Source: Flaccisagitta enflata (Eukaryota; Chaetognatha; Sagittoidea; Aphragmophora). Taken from it: 64,000 bases of DNA. The position numbers and the translations under genes are program-made. The notes beneath the pieces are model-generated. The model was not told the origin of the DNA. It saw only the letters and a list, made by a program, of their open reading frames with translations, and did no database searches. The stretch covers positions 48,360,001-48,424,000 of the forward strand of contig OZ231127.1 in the NCBI GenBank assembly GCA_965153355.1, read 5' to 3'. Shown here one piece after another: positions 28,690 to 40,490 of the stretch (position 1 is its first letter; the number at the start of each line of letters is the position of its first letter).

Positions 28690-31600
28690 AGATGATACGT
28701 GAAAAAAAATAGAGAGAGCATTGTAACATCGTCAATATTTAATGAAAGCTGAGAACGAAAGCGAGGTCAGTCCTAATAATATTTCATGCGATACAGGATA
28801 AATGACCCCGAGCTGTTTTTCTTTAAGATTACCATCAATCAAATAAAATACGGAGCCGTAACAACGCTTGTACAAATGTGGAATAGGTTTTCTTTCAAGA
28901 CTTGAAAAAATAATGACGCAGACAGGCACATAAAGCTTTCGTTACAGACGTTTTAAAAACTATAGCTCGCGTTAGACGGCTTGTAAAAAAAAGATAATAA
29001 AATGAAAAAAAGTCCTGTTCAATGTGTGCACCATTTTATGTCCTCTATTTCCTCTGTTGTCGAATCGTGCAAAATGTGTGTATTCTGTCTGTTTATATGG
29101 CGTAAAGTCACCCCGTTTGTTTATCCCATTCAAAAGAAACCGTATCCGTATGCAATACTTGATAACCTTTTGTGTTCTAATCCTCCGAGGCTATCCCTGC
29201 ATCAAAACAAAATAACTCCACTTTGTAAACAACCCCTATGCATCTACGTATACATGGGCGTGAACGTACCGCAGTAAAATAGTCAGTAGAAATTCGTCAG
29301 TGATATGCACATTATAGAGAAGATACCCAATTACTTACGATATCTAAAAAAAACCATGCATGGCGATCTGTAATTATCAACGGACTCCTCTTGTGAATTG
29401 TACACTGAAAATCGAATCATTCAATTAAACATCTGCACGACCTAAATCCCCTCAACCAAAACAAAAAAAGAATTTTTGAACGGCCAGTTAGTGCATGACT
29501 ATTGATAATTTTCTTCCTTTTTTTCTTTTTTTTTAATTTTTGCAATGTCAACTCGACCGTCTACGTATTATCCTGAAAGAAATAATTTTCATTAAATTGT
29601 GAGAGTTAATATATGACCTACTATCCTGCCTATCAATTTTCACATTTATAAAACCTAATGAAACTTTTTTTAAACCAACATTGTTTAATATTTTTCAAGT
29701 ACATGGCTCAATGAAAAAAAATGGCAATAGTATATGATTAAAATCTAGTTTGTTTTAAAATCAATAATTTTGAAAGATAAATATTTAATCACCACAACTA
29801 TTGCTAAAGATGTGATATGTCAAACTTGTGGTTTGAGCCAGACAGTTGGTCATAAGATATTTTTCACATCATACCAATACTTAAAATGGACTCTCGATGG
29901 TACGTTGTTGGACGAGCACACGAAATTTACTCCGATCGCACTGAAGCAAAGTATCGCACAGAAAAAAATACCGAATTAACTTCATTTATCAACTAACGGT
30001 TCCATATATATTCTGTTAAGGCATCAACCCTAACATGTATGAACACCATTTATCAATCATAATTCTGACATAAGCCGAATTGTGCCGAGTTGCTACTTCA
30101 CTCGTTACCATCCAGGCAATTTTTTTCAACTTTCAAACCTTTTTTTAACAATTTTATTCTTTGACTTAATAGCATTCAACTTCAAAATGAAACAAATTCT
30201 CGAGAAACATTTATTTTTAACTAAGGTACATTTTCAATATTTCTCCCGGTTTCATGTGACTGATGAAATGGAGTTAGTGATACCAATCTCACAAAAAAGT
30301 CAAAAATTTGTCAACGAATGTCCCTTTGTGTTCCACAGGATCAGGACTTTGTTTCCTTTGGTCCGCTGGTCAAAAAGGATAAGGTGCTAGGTGACTACGT
30401 TTGTATCCAACTTTACTCAGCTGAAATGTTCTTGATGATTTTTTTTTCATTCAAGACCGATCCCATGTCCGCACATGGCATGATTAAAGATACAAGCTCA
30501 TATTCATTTTGTAATTAAAAAAAAAAAAAAAATAGTCGTTTGCTAAGCTGAGGGTGCTCCGTTGCGTCAACAGTAAAACTTTGTTTAGTAAGACCATATG
30601 AAGTAAAACTTTATATGGCAAGACCATTAAAAGCGAGACAATATACAGAACATATACAGCAAAAACATATACAGCAAGAACATATACAGCAAAAGCGGAC
30701 GCGTTGTTGACCTATTTGGCCTTGTTCCAAGTTGGTAGATCTGTCAGAATGTCACTGTCCGTTATAACATTAGTGAGACTTTCCGAAGAAACATTAAACT
30801 TCTGTCAAGTATTGTGAGACAAATCAAACCATCATTACCTTTGTTCAGTGGCGTACGGGAAGGGACGTCAGGTGACGTCCCTTAAGTCAAATACTGTGTA
30901 TAATCAGAGGCAATGATGTTTAATCTTTCATAAATTCAATTATTAAAAAAATGATGACATAGAAAATTTTTTTGTAGAATATAAATCCTTAAAGTTACGC
31001 TTTTTTATTTATCCGCAAAAATCGACAACTTTTGTGTTTCATCACTGAAAATTTCAGTTTTAAAAGAAGATTATTGATATTTTTATTTTCCTAACTGGAT
31101 TTGTGATTAGATTTTAATTCGAATACCTATTTTGTCAAAAACAGATAAAACCTGATAACCCTATCAATAATTCTGCCATATGCCTATGCCTTTTTTGTGT
31201 TCCCACCTAGCCATATAATCCGTTTGTTATCTTTTCCTCATCGATTTAAAAGTATACAACATTTTTAAACCAATTCTTTGTTATTGCTTCTCCGATTATA
31301 ATTGTAACAACAAGCGTGTTCTTTATGCTTATTCTTACAAGGTGAAGTGTCATGATAGTTATAGCCAAAACAGAATACTGAAGCAATGTATTGTTGGTGC
31401 ATAACAGAATTTTCGCGGCTTAGTTACGTAGTATATTGGGCCTCAATGATAGAATTTAGTGAGTTGATTAACACTTGCCATGGCGTCGTAACTAACTATG
31501 CCGGTTCCCTACTTACACAAAGGATAGACGAAAAGAAATGTGAGAGATAGAGCTTTTCTTCTCTCATGTCTCATTTGCTGAAATTAGCTCTGCCTGGAAT

Positions 31601-31787
31601 GCTCCGTCTAGAGCGCTGAGCGTGGTATCTTTTTAACTTTTTTCCAGTTTGCAATTAGTTAAGTTTTTTTTTTTATAAACATATCTAAAAACATACAGGC
31701 TAAGTTGTGTAGATTTCTTTGGTCTTTACTTTCATTGTATAGCGTGAGGATTCCTCCTTCCTCATCTGGCGCGAAGCCTAGTCTTCA
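28690..31787. other. No gene recognised
   Basis: AT-rich. A ~15-bp ACATATACAGCAAAA repeat (30,645-30,700) precedes a GCCTTGTT-type repeat end near 30,715. Several 60-100-codon frames lack splice sites, codon bias or recognisable domains. Confidence 0.45.
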
Positions 31788-31970
31788 CTACGATGGGTTC
31801 TTACGTCCAGATTTCGAGTGTTTGATGATGTCGATGACGTCTTTCATGGCATCTTCGACCATATCGAGGGTTTTCTCAATTTCCTCCATCGAAGGCGCTT
31901 TTTTCTTGCCCTCAGAATCCTCCATCCGCATCTCTCCAATGTCAAATTCACGTTTCGCTTCTTTCAAAAC
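31788..31970 (-). CDS. Secreted protein exon 3 (C-terminus)
   Basis: 61 codons including TAG. Starts VLKEAKREFDIGEMRMED, Lys/Glu-rich, with a regular i/i+3/i+4 hydrophobic spacing suggesting an amphipathic helix. Higher GC and codon regularity than its surroundings. Confidence 0.75.
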   Translation of the reverse strand, partial: VLKEAKREFDIGEMRMEDSEGKKKAPSMEEIEKTLDMVEDAMKDVIDIIKHSKSGRKNPS

Positions 31971-34900
31971 CTGACATAGCACACTGATGAGAAGGTTGCC
32001 CTCTTCTGTTCGGACAGGCTGCTTTTACCTATCGGCCATACGGGCGTGATTCCCATACTCAAATTCCCACGACTCGCCTGAGAAGGCTGATTTGAGGCTT
32101 GATTCGAGGCCAGGAGGGGGACGGACACAAAAGACGGAAAAAATTGTCCTGTTGGAATCATAGGTCATCGGCCCCTCCTTCACTTTAGCTACATTACCAT
32201 AGGAGCAATGAGAACCTCAGATGGAGGGTCATTTCCTGCTTCACTATTCTAATGAAGTAGCTTCCATTATGGTTTTTCTGAAAGCTGATGAGCAAGAGCT
32301 TTGAGTGAATATAGTTTTATTCCTCTAGCTCTAACTGTTGACCAAAAAGAAAAAAAGTGAAGCACCACTCGAGATTCGAACCTGTGACACTGAAGAGAGA
32401 GAAATCAACTTTCTCAAGCGCATCACTCTATCAACAGAGCTATCGCACCACATGCAACTCAAGGATAATCAATTGGCGGTTTTTTTATGAATCACTTGGT
32501 TTGGAATTTTGTGTTCACTCAATACCTTGGACCATCAGCTTTCAGAAAAACCAAAGCTTTAGGTTCTTCCTTTAAACAGTGAGAATATATAGGGCCCTCT
32601 TTCTACTGCTCTTATTGCTCCCATCGTACTGTACAGGTTACAGGTTACAGGTTACAGGTAGGGTTTGGGTTTGGCTTCACTTTGGAGGTACCTCCTACTG
32701 AAATGAGTAAAGGTTTCACTTAGGAGGTCCATGTTACAAGTGGGGTTTGGGTTTGGATTCACTTTGGAGGTACACGTTACGGGCTGGGCTGGTTTAATCA
32801 CAGGGCTGAAGGGGCAATGCCACAGGGCCTCGCACCATAGGAGGCTACACGCCTGTGTTCTTCAGGACATTGGCCCTTTGGAGCCGCTGCCCAAAAAGGG
32901 TTAGGGTTAGTGTTGGTGTTTGCAGGTTAGGGTTATGATGAAAATGTATAGCTTTCTTTTTCCTCTTCCTTCTCCCTAGCTATTACAATGTAAATATGGG
33001 GTGTGGGCGTGTGGCACGATTGTAAAGAATATCTTCTGACCACTTTTTTAGTTATGGACACGCAACTCTTTTAGAGGCTTTGTCCATACATCGGTGTGTC
33101 AATCCATCCATTAATAAGCACAAGTCGAAAAATGGGAAAATGAGCGTTTTGATGCTTTCCATGTATGAGTGGGGCGTGAGGTAAGAACAAGTCATCCAAG
33201 GATTGCACATGGTCAGCGGTACCCGATGCCCTGCTTAGAGTGATTAACTGAAGAGGTGGAGTGAGAGCAGGGCAGCGGCCTCAAAGGGCCGATGTCCTGT
33301 AGGACACAGGGGTGAATTTCCTTACATCCTGAAAAGGCATATTTCAGGCCTTAAAAGCAATTTTCCATGATATTCAATAGGAGCTATGTATTCTCTACAA
33401 TTTATTGTCAATTTTCCATGTTATTCAATGGGAATTTCATTTTGTTGTCAATTTTCCATGTTATCCAATTGCTATTTTGCATTCTTTTATATTTTTTGTT
33501 TATTTTCCATGTTATCCGATTAAAAATGTGCATTTTTCTATTGTTTGTAAATTTCCATGTTATTCAATGGGAAGTTTGCAAGTTGTCATTTTCCTATGTT
33601 ATTCAATGGGAAGTTTGCATTTTGTCATTTTCCCATGTTATTCAATGGAAATTTTAAGATTGAGAAAGTTCGGGGGGGATGTACGGACGTACGTACGTAA
33701 ATTCACCCCTGTGTCCTACAGGACATCGGCCCTTTGGGGCCGCTGGCCAAAAAGGGTTGTACGCCCCTGCCCACCCGTCCACAACGATATTGTGACCCCG
33801 CGTCACTAGTTTTATATGTAATAGTATCATGTGATTGTGCACTCTTTGGTCAAATGTTTGAGTGGCATTTCCAAAAGTCATTAAAACTGAGCTGTGTGAG
33901 GGATGTGAGGAGTGTGGAGCGGGGTTCTACGCCCCTGCCCACCGGTCCTCGCGTTACTTTTTAAGTCTTCATCCATCCGTCCTTCCGCTGGTCTGTGACA
34001 CTCTCTCAAACAGTCACACACACACAGTCACACACACACAACCCGAACAATGACCAGCTCGATGACTGGCTTGGCTTAGTGGCAGGAATAGAGCAAAGGA
34101 AGCGTCTTTAGGCCGAAAGATGGCACCAAAGAGTAAGATATGGCACTTTCTACCCGTCAACCTGGCTTCACTTACCTCCAGCTCAAATTCTTCAGGATAC
34201 ACACCCTTGAGATGCACCGACACATCTGTGGATTTAGACGGTTTTAACCCCGGAGAAGGGACGCAACCGATACATGGATCCGCTGCAACAACACGACCAG
34301 GATGTGTATGAATTCAAAGAATGGATATGACGATTGCCAGAAAAGCCAAAATTAAAATTCCCCCTGCCAAAATGTTTTCCTTCGTAAAAATTTCTTCAAA
34401 TGAGCCATTACACTTTACAGAACTCAATTCAATCAGAAACCATCCAGTTACATAACAATCAAATGGCCGTATTCTAGCCAGTGCTTCTTCTTAAGTTTAC
34501 TATGTCTTATCTTAAAAAAGATTATATAATTAAAAATAAAGATTTTTAAATCAAATCACTCTTGCTAGTAGAAAAATCAAGTATAATTTACAAAACCACA
34601 CATTTTTTCAACACAAAATCCAAAGTAAAAATATGTTTTGAAACAAACCACAAGCATACTCATTTATTATCTCAACTTTAAGTAAAATACAAGCAAACTC
34701 ATACTTAAAATTTTTTTTTTCATAAATCAAATAATTTAGAATAATTTTCAGGCTTTCAATGACCCCCAAACCCATATTTTTTCTCAATTAATACATGTAA
34801 ACTGATTAATGACATAAGCAAACCTTATCTTCTAGACTCTTACTACCAATATTAACTGCAGTTGCTTAATTCTGCTGATAAAAACTCTAACAAAAAATAT

Positions 34901-37900
34901 TATCGTTTCACCGAGATGGGGTGAGGTCAAAGTTAAATTGAATTATAACTGTAATCTAAACTTTTGAAATATAGATTTTCATTGTGCAAATTTTGTCTAC
35001 CACACATATCTATTAGCTTGTACCTAAATGACTAAAAGCAATAAAATCAGAATTCTACATTCTACAAGTAGTTCTTGTTGTGGGGCTGTCTTGGGCTTCT
35101 AATGACATCAATCTTGGTCTGAAAAATTTGCATCTTGCTGTCCGCGCCTTACCTTGAAATTTCCTTCAGCCTATGAGAAACCAAAAATTTCAAAGTTTAT
35201 AAATCTCTGTTTTGACTGCAGATTTGAAATCTGCAGAAAAAACTGTTAATTGAAAGTGCTTTCCTTTTTTCGATATTCCTTCGGGATCATAGTCAAAATT
35301 CATCTTAAAGCTATAAAAAAAAGGTAAGTTCAGGGCATTTACATATAAATAAAAGAGAAAGGTGAGTTTTGCAAATTTTGACGCTTATTTTGAGCACCTT
35401 CTAGTTGGAATATTGAGAAAAGGAAAGCACTTTCAATTGACAGTTTTTTCAGTCAAAACAGAGATTTAAGCACTTTGAAATTTTTGATTTCCCATAGGCT
35501 GAAGGAAAATTCAAGGTTTTTCTTTCTATTTTTCAGCGGACTTTTCTATTCATAGTTTTCTTAATAACTTATGGGGGAACTTTGTTTACAGAAGAAATCA
35601 AGGAGTAGAATGCCATGGAAACCACCGGACACAACTCAATCAAATGTGAGAGCAGGGGTGTATATCATTGAGTGTCTTTTGATTTTTTTCCCCCCCACCT
35701 TTGATTCTCTTCCCCACTACGCTTCACGTCGGCGTCGCATTACGAAATCTAATTTTCTTCCCCAAAAAGAAATAAAACAGTGAATTATATATAGGTGTAA
35801 ATAGTTCTATATTGTGTTATAGTAATCAAATATCGCGTTTTAGAACTATCAAAGTGTTAAATCCTCAAAATAAATTTTCCCTTTTTTCTAGCCTTTGATT
35901 TCATCTCTCCGCCCCCCCCCCCCCATCAAGGGGGAGGGAAATACTCAACTCAACCCGACGCCTGTTTGAAAGTAGTGCAATAGCTCCTTCGAAAACCCTT
36001 TTACGAAATAACAAGTGACGCGGGGTCACAATACCGTTGCGGACGGGTGAGAAAAGGCATCCAACCCCCACCCACCCCTAACACACAAACATACACAAAA
36101 AGTATCTTAACGCTCATTTTCCCCACTTTTCAACTTTATGATCCCAAACCGACGGACAGACCGACGGACCAACGGACAGACAAAGCCTTTTACAGAGTAG
36201 CGTGTTCGCAACTAAAAACATTATTGCAGGGGGAAGTTCAATATTGGCTTTTTTTGGCACCCTGGCAAACGTGAGGGATATTGTTGTACGATTCATGCTT
36301 TTGCAAACGTTACTGGACCAGAAATTCAGGCAACCTGCGTTTTTCTACAATAACATTCGCGACAGTTCGAGTTAATCGCGTTTACAGCGTAAATACATAT
36401 AGATTTCATCATCCTACGAAAAAGATAGCGAAACAAGTGAGCGAAACCAACTAAAATAGATAAATGAACTATAATAGATAAATGAACTAAAATAATCCAA
36501 CCCAACTAAAATGAATAAATGAAGTTAGCGGTGCGAAGAGAGCGACCACTTGGCCTGTTTAGAACGCGGTTATATGTGACTGGAAACGAGCTGGTCATGT
36601 ATTCACGTCTCTTTCTTCACCAGCATTCAGCGCATTACCCGACATTCGGGTGTGTCAATATGCAAAACATTAATCCCTGAGAGTATAACGCTAGGGCATC
36701 ATAGGGTTACTCATTTAAATACCTCCACCGTTTTTCTTTTTTCAAATTTCGATCATCTTCCGTTTTTTCCAAAATCCCTGTTTTGCCCCTAATTTGCATA
36801 ACGTTGTAATCACGTCTTCGACTTTCCATCCTTTGCCTTGTATGGTGGGGCATTCGAATTACTTCTAAATGCTGCTATCCTCTTAAAAGCTTCACAGAAA
36901 AGTGCCTGGGTTAATCATATCAACTTCAATGAAATAGTAAAATGGTCTTTTTTGGTTAATGAATTTGTTTCTTGGCGAACGAGAGTGCAGACATCGCATT
37001 AGATTTCGATCGCGAAAAAAAACGGTTGCCGAATGAATTTTGGAAAAAGAAAAACGGTGATCGCTCTATAATCAATAGCCCCATCTTGCGTCAGCGTTAT
37101 GGTCTCAAATTCAGTCATCACCCGTATTTGACACACCTGAACCCGACATCTTAATCTCGAAAAGAGGTTCTCTTGCATGGAGGTGAGTTAACCAATTTCA
37201 CTATTTTAGCCTACCAAATGACAATCCCCTTAAGGACGCCAGGTGACCTCTTTCTAGACATGGCATGTTTAACTCGAGCATCATTGACCCAAGGGCGGGA
37301 CTGACGGACAATGCCTTTTATTGATACCCTCCCTGGCAGAGTAGATAGTCGCTTAGCATGCGCCATATTATATTTTACGTACAGTCCCAAAGTTTAGCAG
37401 CTTATATGGCTCAATCAATTTTCTTACTTATTGTGGCGGTTGACACCTCGGCCGGATACAATTGGCGCCACCGTGGCAATTTTTGAATTTCCACCTAGTA
37501 CACCCCTAAATTTAGTTATATCACCCGAATTTGACCAAATAAAATCGAATCATTTTTTCAACAATTTTGAAAATTTGGGGGTGTTATAAGAGGAAATTCA
37601 AAAATCGCCACGGTGGAGCCAATTGTATCCACCTGAGGTGTCAACGAGTCCACTGGAAGTAAGAAAATTGCTTGAGCCATATAAGCTGTTCGGGGGCTGC
37701 TACAGTTTGGGTCCCTTCGCAGTTCTTATTAGGGTCCTGTCTGTACTGTATTTATTGTATTTGTTGTATTGTATTATGTACGGATACATCTTTCCGGATG
37801 CAGTCAACCTCTGAAATGATTTTAAGACCCTTTACACTGTTTTTTTTTGTATTTCTGAGAGAAATTTATAAAAAAACCTCAGTAACCAGGCTTGCGTGTA

Positions 37901-39372
37901 CCTCAATATGTCTCATTTTCAGTGAATCATGAATTTTGAGCCACTTCCCCTTACTAGTGCTAAGCCAGCATATGAAAGTAAATGTTTAAGAAAAGCGCTT
38001 TCTCTCATAAACTTGGTGAAAAAAGGGTTGGAGTGTCCATCAATGCTCCTTTCTTGATTTTTTTACTTGTATCACACATGAATGATGATCCACAGAAAAA
38101 ATTTCAAAAATCATTGCAGCATAAGACCTCAAGTCTTTTAAAAATCGGGGAAACATTGTTTTTCATATGTTTTTTACATTATCAAAGTCCTTAATGAATG
38201 AGGGCTTGAAATGAGACAAATGCATGAACTTAGGAGTCAAATCATAGCTGTGGCGCTGTAGACTTATGTCCACTTTGATGGGTCGAACAAATCTAGACAA
38301 AAGACGCAGAATTTCTCTTTATATGTTAAGTAGTCAAGGCGCGCAGAAAACGCCTATTTACTGCACTCTTTAAACAGGGGGTCCCCCATCACAAGTTGTT
38401 GGAAAATTGATTTTTCTTCATCGAAGTTGTAGGAAATCAAGGTAAAACAAGTTTTTTCTGCATATTTTGGCCTGTTTTCTAACATTAGATTGAAATTAGG
38501 TATTTTTTGTCAGAAAAATCAAAGTTAAAAAAACTTGAAATTGGTCAAAAATGGAATTTTTCATGTTTTTTCATATTTCTATGATCAAATATCTGTGTCA
38601 GAGGGCCCAACCTTTTCATTTTAGTCTTTTTTCAGCTTAACCTATTGTCTAATGTCAAATATTTCATGAAAAAAACATTTTTGAATAATCATCTTTTCCC
38701 TTTAAAGGATGCAGTCAACCTCTGAAATGATTTTAAGACCCTTTACACTGTTTTTTTTTTGTATTTCTGAGAGAAATTTATAAAAAAACCTCAGTAACCA
38801 GGCTTGCGTGTACCTCAATATGTCTCATTTTCAGTGAATCATGAATTTTGAGCCACTTCCCCTTACTAGTGCTAAGCCAGCATATGAAAGTAAATGTTTA
38901 AGAAAAGCGCTTTCTCTCATAAACTTGGTGAAAAAAGGGTTGGAGTGTCCATCAATGCTCCTTTCTTGATTTTTTTACTTGTATCACACATGAATGATGA
39001 TCCACAGAAAAAATTTCAAAAATCATTGCAGCATAAGACCTCAAGTCTTTTAAAAATCGGGGAAACATTGTTTTTCATATGTTTTTTACATTATCAAAGT
39101 CCTTAATGAATGAGGGCTTGAAATGAGACAAATGCATGAACTCAGGAGTCAAATCATAGCTGTGGCGCTGTAGACTTATGTCCACTTTGATGGGTCGAAC
39201 AAATCTAGACAAAAGACGCAGAATTTCTCTTTATATGTTAAGTAGTCAAAGCGCGCAGAAAACGCCTATTTACTGCACTCTTCCCGTCAGTGCTTACAGC
39301 GCCTATCCGTCAATGCTTACCGGAAATGAACAGCACGAGGAACACAATCAGCGCGAGAACCGCCGAATTCAT
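31788..39372 (-). CDS. Small secreted protein gene, three exons
   Basis: Gene-level entry. Joining three minus-strand exons (39,321-39,372; 34,176-34,282; 31,788-31,970) keeps phase and predicts ~113 residues. A start Met with a hydrophobic signal peptide (AVLALIVFLVLFIS) leads to a short mature region with DPCIGC and GVYPEEFELE, then a charged, probably helical C-terminal half (KEAKREFDIGEMRMEDSEGK, EEIEKTLDMVEDAMKDVIDI) ending SGRKNPS. Donors are GTAAGC and GTAAGT; acceptors TTGTTGCAG and GTGCTATGTCAG. No family recognised. The protein should enter the secretory pathway; its function is unknown. Only two cysteines are present, in one CxxC. Confidence 0.72.
32199..32626. mobile_element. ~428-bp MITE with internal tRNA-like segment
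   Basis: Ends CCATAGGAGCAATGAGAA (left) and, on the complement, CGATGGGAGCAATAAGAG (right), with TA outside both. A second inverted pair is perfect for 20 bp (GGTTTTTCTGAAAGCTGATG and its complement at 32,268 and ~32,542). The centre on the minus strand contains TAGCTCTGTTGATAGAG and GGTTCGAATC, resembling tRNA A and B boxes. Lies in intron 2 of the secreted-protein gene. Confidence 0.65.
32940..33035 (-). repeat. Copy of the 42.1-kb TCGTGCC repeat
   Basis: On the complement: TTTACAATCGTGCCACACG, then TTTACATTGTAAT and GGGAGAAGGAAGAGGAA, as at 42,090-42,160. One-sided. Confidence 0.7.
33050..33805 (+). mobile_element. Composite hairpin element carrying a minisatellite cassette
   Basis: Begins AGTTATGGACACGCAACT, ends GTGACCCCGCGTCA. 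Cassette arms at ~33,271-33,312 (GCAGCGGCCTCAAAGGGCCG) and ~33,709-33,747 enclose a ~30-bp minisatellite with core TTTTCCATGTTATTCAATGG. Same layout as 9724-10,674 but an unrelated internal repeat unit. Confidence 0.75.
34176..34282 (-). CDS. Secreted protein exon 2
   Basis: 107 bp, acceptor CGTGTTGTTGCAG, donor GTAAGT. Reads DPCIGCVPSPGLKPSKSTDV then SVHLKGVYPEEFELE. Phase 1 in, 0 out, matching exons 1 and 3. Confidence 0.75.
34283..35013. other. Intron 1 of the secreted-protein gene (part), nothing seen
   Basis: AT-rich with no exon or repeat that I can name. Confidence 0.4.
35014..35520. mobile_element. Truncated second copy of the hAT-like foldback element
   Basis: Starts TAGCTTGTACCTAAATGAC and follows the 24,152-24,796 element through both arms, but ends at GGAAAATTCAAGG, missing the distal ~150 bp of the right arm. 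Confidence 0.82.
35635..35925. repeat. GGGGTGTATAT repeat, copy 1
   Basis: Shares AGGGGTGTATATCATTGAGT, TTTGATTTTTTTCCCCCC and TTTTCTTCCCC with 40,984-41,240. Confidence 0.65.
36016..36213 (-). mobile_element. Compact hairpin element, minus orientation
   Basis: TGACGCGGGGTCA at one end and AGTAGCGTGTTCGCAACT at the other, followed by AAAAA; ACGGACCAACGGACAGAC body. Shows that the two ends of the long elements also occur together without the minisatellite cassette. Confidence 0.8.
36220..37380. other. Intron sequence, no exon found
   Basis: Short AAATGAACTAAAATAGATA-type tandem near 36,450-36,525; otherwise AT-rich without recognised features. Confidence 0.4.
37382..37722. mobile_element. 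~340-bp MITE
   Basis: Arms: CAGTCCCAAAGTTTAGCAGC / CTTATATGGCTCAA on the left, and TTGAGCCATATAAGC / CTGCTACAGTTTGGG on the right, with matching inner segments (CGCCACCGTGG...CCACGGTGGAG). TA precedes the left end; the right boundary is approximate. Confidence 0.65.
37796..38370. repeat. 575-bp direct repeat, copy A
   Basis: From GGATGCAGTCAACCTCTGAA to ACTGCACTCTT. Differs from copy B by about three changes by eye. Confidence 0.95.
38707..39282. repeat. 575-bp direct repeat, copy B
   Basis: Offset ~911 bp from copy A, with 336 bp of unique sequence between. No matching flanks, PBS or coding, so a recent segmental duplication fits better than LTRs. Confidence 0.95.
39321..39372 (-). CDS. 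Secreted protein exon 1 (signal peptide)
   Basis: ATG at 39,372; 17 codons plus one base, donor GTAAGC at 39,320. MNSAVLALIVFLVLFIS is a textbook signal-peptide core. The 575-bp direct repeat ends 39 bp away inside intron 1. Confidence 0.75.
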
Positions 39373-40096
39373 TTTGTATAAATGCTAAGACGACGCCGAA
39401 AATGGAATGAAAAAGACAAATTTGTTGCGCAGATGTATTGATAACGGTAGAAAACAAATGGCACTAGAGCGAAATCACTGGAAAATGGAGCAAACTTTGA
39501 CTAAGGAGTTCAGAGTTCGCTAAGCAAATCATAAGTAAAACAAAATGGGAGACCTTTGGACAACCACAGGAATACGAAAAGAAACATCAGTGCACCACCA
39601 ACTTATTTTGGGACAGATGTAAATTTTGATCTATGGTATTTCATGAAAGGGAAATCTCGTTAAAAATTAACATACAGAGGTTTAATGGTGCCAGAAAGAA
39701 AAAGTCTGCTTTCCTTTAAATCTTTGGTTCACTGAATAGTAACACACGGCCAATAAGTGGTCGCTTGCGGGTGGGCAGGGCCGGGGCAGTATTGCAGTTG
39801 GGCCATTATGTGACTGGGAGCGGGCTCTAGTGTGGCTGGGCAGGGGCAGTACTCAGATTTCACTTTCTAGCCATTTTCGGGTCATCTGAATATCCGTGTT
39901 ACGGAAATAAGATGCAACCTTTCAGCTAGGGCAATCAATTTCTCTTCGTGTTCGTGTGGTTCGTATGGAGGGGCATACTAGAATAAACAAAGAGCCAAAG
40001 CAAGGGTCACACAACAATAATCATTGACAGCGACGGATACTGAAAACAATATACCAATAAACTTTGTAAGGAATGCGCGTTTAAGGGCAAAGCTAT
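39373..40096. other. Intergenic, helicase 3' flank and secreted-gene promoter region
   Basis: A GGTCGCTTGCGGGTGGGCAG fragment of the hairpin repeat family lies near 39,760. The region between the two minus-strand genes must hold the upstream gene's 3' UTR and the downstream gene's promoter; no clear elements seen. Confidence 0.4.
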
Positions 40097-40249
40097 TCAC
40101 CACTTGCTTCCCTTGCCACCAAAGTCGACGTTCTGGCCCTCTTTGCGATACTGATTGCGGCCTCCACCGCGTTCCTTGAAGTCGGCCCCGCGTCTCTCGC
40201 GCATCGCTTTGTAACGCTCCGCCATCGTTTCCAATTCGCGCGGGACCTC
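40097..40249 (-). CDS. DDX43-like helicase last exon
   Basis: 51 codons including TGA. Acceptor [32 protein letters not shown] then a Gly/Arg/Lys-rich tail ([20 protein letters not shown]) ending SKW. Phase 0 matches the penultimate exon. The Met-Ala-Glu-Arg block is the hallmark that links it to the helicase. Confidence 0.85.
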   Translation of the reverse strand, partial: EVPRELETMAERYKAMRERRGADFKERGGGRNQYRKEGQNVDFGGKGSKW

Positions 40250-40409
40250 CTGATTGACAAAATTGAAAAGAGGTTTTCAGCAGGTATAGAGAGAGAATTA
40301 GGAACCGAAATACAAGAAAGCTATGTTAACTATGAAGAGAGAGAGCTGTAGGTGTGTGTGTGTGGTGTGTGTGTGGGGTGTGGGGTGTGGGGTGTGGGGT
40401 GTGGTGTGT

Positions 40410-40490
<81 letters not shown>

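Noticed and set aside
29002-30518. Plus-strand ORFs of 60-102 codons
   Set aside because: No splice-site logic, no domain, AT-driven composition; nothing to distinguish them from chance.
32366-32455. Functional tRNA gene on the minus strand
   Set aside because: A- and B-box-like motifs are present, but acceptor, anticodon and T stems do not pair properly.
36972-37154. 60-codon plus ORF starting MANESADIALDFDRE
   Set aside because: Looks mildly coding-like at the start, but has no partner exons, acceptor or homologue I can name.
37796-39282. LTR pair of a small retrotransposon
   Set aside because: No target duplication, no TGG primer site after the first copy, no coding between; a simple duplication is sufficient.
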